Assembly: GCF_000972845.2 (NCBI RefSeq)
Contig: NC_040032.1
Location: 17,956,871 to 18,020,870 of the forward strand
From: Larimichthys crocea
Taxonomy: Eukaryota > Chordata > Actinopteri > Sciaenidae
Reading direction: 5' to 3'
Length of the DNA: 64,000 nucleotides
The translations under genes were made by a program, and so were the position numbers. Each line of letters begins with the position of its first letter. Positions within the stretch are counted from its first letter, which is position 1. Shown piece after piece: positions 56,216 through 64,000 of the stretch. The notes beneath the pieces are model-generated. The model had not been told where the DNA came from and did not search any database. It saw only the letters and a list, made by a program, of their open reading frames with translations.

Positions 56216-57793
56216 TGGGTTCAGCTCAGCGTTTCATCCGACTTTAATCCAACTTTTAGGTGAACATCCGATGATTTAACGTGTCTACAATGAATCTGGG
56301 ATGTTGTTTGCGTGTGTTCGCGGTGATATTGTTTGTGTTCGTGAAGTTTGATGTTGGTTTTTAGACGGTTTTGTGTCGGCTCCCCTGCTGCAACATGTCG
56401 CCATTTTAGCTCAGAGCACAGAGACGGACGTTAACCGTGAAATAAAACATTTGTCGGTGGTTTTGGAGGCATTAATAAGTGTCCAGGTGTCTTTGAACAG
56501 GTAAAAATAAAAGCAGGTTTCAGGTGAGACTGTATCGGCACGAGCTAACAAGCTAACTGTAGCGTCTTTAAACACTGCAGGTTATTCATGTCATGCGCAG
56601 TTTACCGATGTTTATTTATTATGTTCGAGTTTGACATAAAGTAAGCTTGTACATCTTAGTGGTGAACGTTGGTCTAACGTTAGTCTAACGCTAGTTTAAC
56701 GTTAGCCTGGTAGCAGGGACATTAGCCTGTTAGCCGGGGGCTGTAGCCACCATGTGATCAGCTTGATCAGCTACTTCAACTCGTATTAAAACTGTAAACA
56801 CTCACAATAACATGTCTGTCAGGGTTTGGATGACAGGTAAGCACCTGAACGCATCAGCCAGGTATAAGAGCTGACTGTTAGAAACAGTCCTGCAGTATTA
56901 AAGGCATCCCCAAAGATTTTAATAAAGTTTTAGCTTGCTGCTGGTTTTATTTTGAAATCTTGCAGCTGTAGCACGTTAAATCATCTGTTTCTCAAAGGGA
57001 GTTTGTAAAGATGAGCATCCTGTGCTGATATTATGATCATTATTGTGAAGTCATTTGATGCAGATGTAACTGCTGGATGAACATCCATCTTGTGTACTAT
57101 AGATAGCACGTTAAACACGAAGTTAAAGACCAAAAACCAAAGAACAAAGTCGGTTTCTTGCATCTATCCTAGTCTAACCTCTAACTCAGGACCTCCTGTA
57201 CCACTGTCTGTCTTCATCTTAAGGATGCTCAGTTCTTCAGTGATGTACCTCTTATCATCCCGAAGTTTTAATTCAGCATCTGAGACTCTCACCGATCAAT
57301 CATTCATGACAAAAGCTTGGATTTAAACTGTTGTTGGTGTAACAAGGATATTTGGTTTCAGCTGATCTTTGACTGGGAAGTTGTGAAACAAACCGAGGCC
57401 TCGAGCAGATTATTTTGCTTTCCTTGTTGGATCATGGTGGTTCTGTGGAAATGCAGCTCTTTCCATTTATTTGAGTTGTGGTAGTACGTTGTGACCTGTG
57501 GCAGAAAGGTTTTACCACATCCAACTTTTAGAAAAACACAGCTCGATGTAACGATGAGACCTTCACAGTCAGCCTGAAATGTCTAAGACTATCCAGGTGG
57601 ATTCATGGACTTAAACTCTTATGCTCTACTTGCTGCGTTCTGGCTTGGTTTAGTTCATGTACCCAGCTTTTAAATGTGTTTCTGGCTTGCAATTTATGCT
57701 GCAAAATAGTGACACGAAGAAGTTTTCTTTGTTTTGAGAGAGGGCAGACAGACAGTGATATGAGGGAGCGTGGGCATTATAAGCTGGTTCTGA

Positions 57794-59693
<1,900 letters not shown>

Positions 59694-59715
59694 ATCTGCA
59701 GCAACTTTTTCTGAC

Positions 59716-59721
59716 AATAAA
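59716..59721 (+). terminator. Polyadenylation signal of rps14
   Basis: AATAAA lies 22 bases after the stop codon, typical of the very short 3' UTRs of ribosomal protein genes. Confidence 0.9.
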
Positions 59722-59779
59722 AACATTAAAGAGTCACAAAGTTTTTGTTTGGGTCATCTGTTCACTTACTGACTTCTGA

Positions 59780-61000
59780 TCAGCGATCAGTTCAGTCAGC
59801 TGTCATCATTTTAAAAAAAGATCCTGAGGTTTTGGTCATGATGCTGCCGCGCTGGGAAAAATAAATACTGATCAGTGTTGGGCTACAAGGTGCAAAGTTT
59901 ATAACAAGGCCATTTCTAATGTGATTAAATTTAACATGTCACATGAAACATTTAACATAAGTAAATATCACAAGTTTGATAATCTAATAAAAAAATGACA
60001 TGAAAACATTTTAACAAACTTCACTATGTTTTTATTCTGTAGCAGCAACGCAAAGAAATGAACTCAAAACAAGCTCATTGGGCGGCAACATGGGTTAAAG
60101 TTCTCCATCGCTACGACAGATTTCAGTCATTCAGACTTCAGAGGCAATTTATGAGATCAGTGTAATTTAGTTTTTCATGTTTTTGATTTGAATAAATGTC
60201 ACCACCATCCTAACAAACTACTGCTACTAAATCTCCACAAGTGCCCACGTTGGCAAAATGATTACAGCCTGGTACAAAAACCAGCCTGGTTTAATTTTCC
60301 TGTTAATGACATCTGTAGTGTAGTGTGTAGGATTTAGTAGCATCTGGTGGTGAAGTTGCAGATTGCAACCGACTCAGTCTGTGCTGTCAGTGGACCAGAC
60401 TGGCCTCATTTTGAGAACAAGGATATGTGTCTGATCATTAAGCAGGTTTAAGCGTGAGGCGAAAGTTTAGGTTTTTCTATTCATTTGAGTAAGGGTAGTG
60501 CAAAAGTTGCACTTATTGTTATTTAATCCTGGTGCTGTTTGTCTGGTGTATTTTCTTCTGTTCACTGGCTCGCTTTAATGGTTAGATGTTTGATTATTTG
60601 AAAGAGTAAAAGTTGAGACAAGCTTGTCAAAAAAAAGTTTGATTTCATGGATTGAAAAGACAAAGTGTGAATAAAACAGCTGTTCAAAGCATGAACCTGT
60701 AAAAACACTGTTGGTCAAGTATTTAAACTCGATGGCTGCATTAGAGAACATGGTTATGTGTGGAGAGGGAAATCTTATTTCTTTAGCAGTTGTCAAGTGA
60801 CGTGACCTGTAACATGTAAAACTAAACTATCTCATATCTCACTGTTACCTCACTGCTACTTGTTTTTTAATTTTTAACGGTTACTGGTTCTATTTAACTG
60901 CTATTTATACATGTGTATATAGTGTGTGTATATTGTTTAAAATAGGATATTCTATAGAGTATATTGTTAAAGTTTTGTTTTCTTACTACTGTTTTCTTGC
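59780..61000. other. Intergenic DNA, no gene seen
   Basis: AT-rich DNA with chance frames. The stretch 60255-60290 (TGGCAAAATGATTACAGCCT) hints at a scrap of repeat family A. Confidence 0.45.
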
Positions 61001-61004
61001 TGTC

Positions 61005-61090
61005 ACTAACCGTTTGGGAGTTGCGATAACAAAAACAATTTTCCTACGGGGATTAATAAAGTACTTCTGATTCTGATTCTGATCCTGTTT
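61005..61090 (+). mobile_element. Retroelement 3' tail
   Basis: CAATTTTCCTACGGGGATTA, then ATAAAGTACTTCTGATTCTG ending in tandem TGATTC is a standard fish LINE terminus. Confidence 0.65.
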
Positions 61091-61980
61091 CACAAATTGC
61101 AAATGGAGAATATGAGTCGGCTGCAGCTCGACAAAAACTTCAGTCAAAAGATTTTTTGTTTGTTTGTTTTGCTTTAATCTATGTAATAATTAATTTTGTA
61201 AACATAATAGTCAATACCTCTCTGTCAATAACAACTGAAACATAAGCTTCATAAAAGTAGAATTTATGGAGTTGTATTGGATCACGTCGGATTGTACAAG
61301 TGTACCTGATGAAGTGGCCGGTCTGTGTTTATCTTTAAGTTTTCACATTCAGGACAAGATTTAATAATCTTATTCACTTAATCCCTCAAACTATTTGTTC
61401 CTAATTCTCAGTGAAATTATTAAAACTTTTAGTTTTTCTAATGTTTAGAGTGTGTAGAAATATGAAATGTTAAATTATAGGCTGAACCAAATAAATTTCA
61501 AATCTATAAATGATGAATGAAACATGAATATGTTTCACTAAAACAGAGATCTGTGGTCATGGAGAGAGAAAGAAACATTTGTACATGTATTAATACTTGC
61601 AGGTGTATTTGTATTTGTGCTCATGTTGGGGTAAATGTACAGACTGCTCACATGATTGTCCTACTGTAGTGTAGTTCTCTCTGTCTTTCAGCAGGAGGCA
61701 GTGACGTACAAACAAACTGCTTCCTCCACCTGACATTTACTGTCTGTCTGCAGGCGGTGTCTACCCTTTAGTTTCCCATCATGCAGCTGGCTCTCTCTCT
61801 GGGGATTGTGGGTAGAAGCAGTGTGTTGCTCTGGGGTTTGAACAGCATCTCGACGTGAGATCTGAGAACCTGCAGGAGGACTGCAGCTGTCCGACCCCCC
61901 CACTGATCCACTTCCTGTTTCTAAAGGTTGAAGTCTGATCTGAAAACATAGCTGCCAAATAAAATGTGTTGCCAGGAGCC
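61091..61980. other. Intergenic DNA, no gene seen
   Basis: Nothing recognised apart from a CTCF-like motif at 61688. The - strand frame at 61688-62032 has no splice context or recognisable domain. Confidence 0.45.
61688..61704 (+). promoter_or_regulatory. CTCF-like motif
   Basis: TCAGCAGGAGGCAGTGA resembles the motif at 23706 and the CTCF core, with departures. Confidence 0.25.
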
Positions 61981-61989
61981 TGAACAGCT

Positions 61990-62960
61990 CCTTTTCAGTC
62001 TTTGTGCTGGTTTTGAGTCTCTCTTTGGTCATTTTGTGGTGGATTCTGGTTTATTTGCGTCTTGGTCTTGTCTCTTTGTGGTGGTTTCAATATTCTTTCA
62101 TGGTGCTTAGGCTCCTCATGTTGGTTTAGCGTTTCTCGATGGTGGTTTTAAGTCTTGGGATTTGTATTTGTGGTGATTTTGAGTGTCTGTCTTGTCTTTG
62201 TGTTTGTTTTGAGTCTCTCTTTGGTCATTTTTAGTCTTTGTGGTGGATTGGTCTCTGGTTTATTAGTCTTGGTCTTGTCTCTTTGTGGTGCTCAGGCTCC
62301 TCGTGTTGGTTTAGCGTCTCTATGGTGGTTTTAAGTCTTGGGTTTTGTCTTTGTTGTTGTTTTGAGCCTCTCTTTGATAATTTTCAGTCTCTGTGGTGGC
62401 TTTTAGATACAGTCATCAGTTGAGACCGGCTCGTTGTGGTTGTGTTGAGTCTCAGGTTTTGTCTCTGTGGTCGTTTCGAGCCTCGTTTTCATGGTGTTGA
62501 GGCTCTCTTTGGTCATTTTCAGTCCCTGTGGTGGTTTTGAGTCTCGGCCTTGTCTCTGTAGTGATCTTGATTCTTTCGTGGTGTTGAGTCTCTGGCTGGT
62601 TTTAAATTTCGGTCGTTGTTTGATTTGTTGGTGGTGTTCTGGTGCACTGTGGTGGTTTTGATTCTCAGGTCTAGTGTATATGGTGGTTTCAACTCTTTTT
62701 TTGTGATGTTCATTATGGCGGTGCGTGGTTTATCTTTGTGGCGGTCTTGAGACTCTTTTGTGGTGTTGAATCCTGTGGTGATTTTGAGTCTTGGGATTTG
62801 TATTTGTGGTTGTTCTGAGTCTCTTGTCTTGTCTGTGTGGTTGTTTTGACTCTCTCCTGGGTCATTTTCAGTCTCTGAGGCAGTTTTGAGTCTTGCGTTT
62901 TGTATTTGTGGGTAATTTGAGTCAGTCTGGTCTTTGTGATGGTTTTGGGTATCCTCTTTG
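61990..62960. repeat. 1-kb degenerate minisatellite
   Basis: Units of about 35-45 bases share TTTTGAGTCTCTCTTTGGTC, ATTTTCAGTC and TTTGTGGTGGTTTTGAGTCT. A higher-order duplication is visible: CTCGTGTTGGTTTAGCGTCT at 62298 repeats 62115 almost exactly. Motif as at 23895-24160. Confidence 0.85.
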
Positions 62961-63173
62961 TTCGATTACAGTCTTGGTCTTATATGTCTGTGGTGGTTTT
63001 GACACAATGTTTCAGTCACAGATCTGCTCAGACAGATTTCCAGGACATATTCATGCAGGATGAGGTTTTATATTTAGTCCTGGTCTTGGATCTGAGGATT
63101 CAAATGTGTGCTCGGTGACTGAATCAGAGCAAAGAACTGTGTAGATGAGTCAGCAGTTTGTTCATGTTGAAGC

Positions 63174-63179
63174 TTTAAT
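63174..63179 (-). terminator. Candidate polyadenylation signal of the - strand gene
   Basis: ATTAAA on the - strand, about 155 bases beyond the stop at 63332. Confidence 0.4.
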
Positions 63180-63331
63180 GTTTCCACAGAACAGAACAAA
63201 CAATGTTTAAATAAGACACAAAGAAAAATCATAGAAAAATAAGAACAAGCAAAGGCAACTTTTACCCACAATGCACTGCAGGAGGTTTTGGCTTTATCTG
63301 GTTTGTAGATATGCGCTTTTATTTCTAGGCG

Positions 63332-63589
63332 TTACTCCTCAGTCTGAAGGCTCTGCTCCTCCTCCTCCACCTCTTTTTTCTCCTCTTCGCCATCATTCTC
63401 CTCCAACACTTCCTTCTTCTCCTCCTCCTCCTCTCCTGCTCCGTCGTTCTCCTCCTCTCCTGCTCCGCCGTTCTCCTCTCCTCCCGCAGAGGAAGAGTTG
63501 TTGTCTCCGTCATAGATGATGTCTTCAGGGTTCGGAGCAGGAGGACAGAAATCCTCCTCAGGAAGAATCTTCTGGAAGATCAACTCAGC
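63332..63589 (-). CDS. Last coding exon of an unidentified gene with an acidic C-terminus
   Basis: On the - strand the acceptor TCTCTGTTCAG|GCTGAG (AG at 63591-63590) opens an exon reading [20 protein letters not shown], then [17 protein letters not shown], followed by repeated Glu-rich segments ([32 protein letters not shown]) to a stop at 63332. The earlier exons lie beyond the window end. The N-terminal third is diverse in composition and looks like real protein. The acidic tail is a short tandem repeat (GAGGAG-type codons, units with GGAGEEEN and DGAGEEEE). I do not recognise the protein. The next upstream exon, if within the window, was not found. Confidence 0.6.
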   Translation of the reverse strand, partial: AELIFQKILPEEDFCPPAPNPEDIIYDGDNNSSSAGGEENGGAGEEENDGAGEEEEEKKEVLEENDGEEEKKEVEEEEQSLQTEE

Positions 63590-63834
63590 CTGAACAGAGA
63601 AATAAATTTAGTTTTTATTTTACTAGATTATTAAAAAGGGACAGTAGGTGAAGTGCAAATGATCTATAGTATAGTGCGTTTCCTACAGTACGGGATTTTC
63701 ACGTGTTTCTGGGTGACTTTAGTGTTTTAGCAATGGTAGCGGCGGACCACCAACTCATGTTCTGCAAAGTAAATTCCATGTTTTTGTCAATAAAATGAGA
63801 TAACTTTGTCAAGGCAACCTCCATGACTGTTAGG

Positions 63835-64000
63835 TGCCAAGAACTGCCGTTCCTCAAACAGCCACTTGAGGCTGGTTACTGAAGTGAGTCAGTCTCCCTA
63901 AGACTCCATGTTAAAATGTCCAACTTCACAGCAGAAATAAACATGTTTACAGCCTGGTACAACTGTACTAATGCTGAATTTTTATATAACTCACCAGTTC
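63835..64000 (-). repeat. Dispersed repeat family A, copy 5 (continues past the window)
   Basis: CTTGAGGCTGGTTACTGAAG, then CCAACTTCACAGCAGAAATA and TTTATATAACTCACC match 980-1070 and the reverse of 29530-29660. It lies in an intron of the - strand gene. Confidence 0.7.

Overview
This is nuclear DNA from a ray-finned (teleost, probably percomorph-type) fish. The genes have introns with GT-AG junctions, the intergenic and intronic DNA is full of CA, GATA, GACA and GTTA microsatellites, and the mobile DNA is typical of teleosts (Tc1/mariner, hAT, L2/Rex-like LINE ends, tRNA-derived SINEs). I recognise four complete protein-coding genes, all on the + strand: ndufa2 (1561-4540), sra1 (19188-22266), camk2a (27271-48622, with a second internal gene product and extra 3' exons reaching about 51.3 kb) and rps14 (57929-59693). 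The last exon of an unidentified - strand gene with an acidic C-terminus lies at 63332-63589. The human counterparts of the four genes lie on chromosome arm 5q (from memory), so this looks like a conserved neighbourhood.

Layout. 1-1.5 kb: repeats and AT-rich DNA. 1.5-4.6 kb: ndufa2. 5-9 kb: mobile-element debris, including a hAT element nested in a LINE. 9.1-20.5 kb: a disturbed zone with noisy tandem repeats, fragments of an unknown - strand gene family, a 10-base assembly gap at 11987 and a direct duplication of about 4.1 kb that carries the sra1 promoter and first exon twice. The first copy is riddled with small insertions and deletions and looks like uncorrected long-read gap filling or a false haplotype duplication. 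19.2-23.1 kb: sra1. 23.1-26.8 kb: minisatellites and old repeats. 26.9-55.1 kb: camk2a. 55.2-56 kb: retroelement tails. 56.1-59.7 kb: rps14. 59.8-63.1 kb: no gene seen, one large minisatellite.

The most rewarding locus is camk2a. All 17 coding exons were placed, giving 478 residues with Thr286 in register. Directly upstream of exon 13 is an in-frame hydrophobic leader that would encode alpha-KAP, the kinase-less membrane anchor made from an internal promoter; its membrane segment is written in the same pyrimidine-rich bases that serve as the exon 13 splice acceptor tract. The last coding exon ends with a possible internal donor (AA|GTAAGG) that can join in frame to two downstream acceptors, giving either Asn-stop or a Lys plus a 66-residue proline-rich tail. 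This switch is known in CAMK2D. The likely 3' end carries cytoplasmic polyadenylation-type elements close to AATAAA.

The four genes have unrelated jobs (complex I subunit, nuclear-receptor/RNA cofactor, synaptic kinase, ribosomal protein); their proximity is synteny, not an operon.
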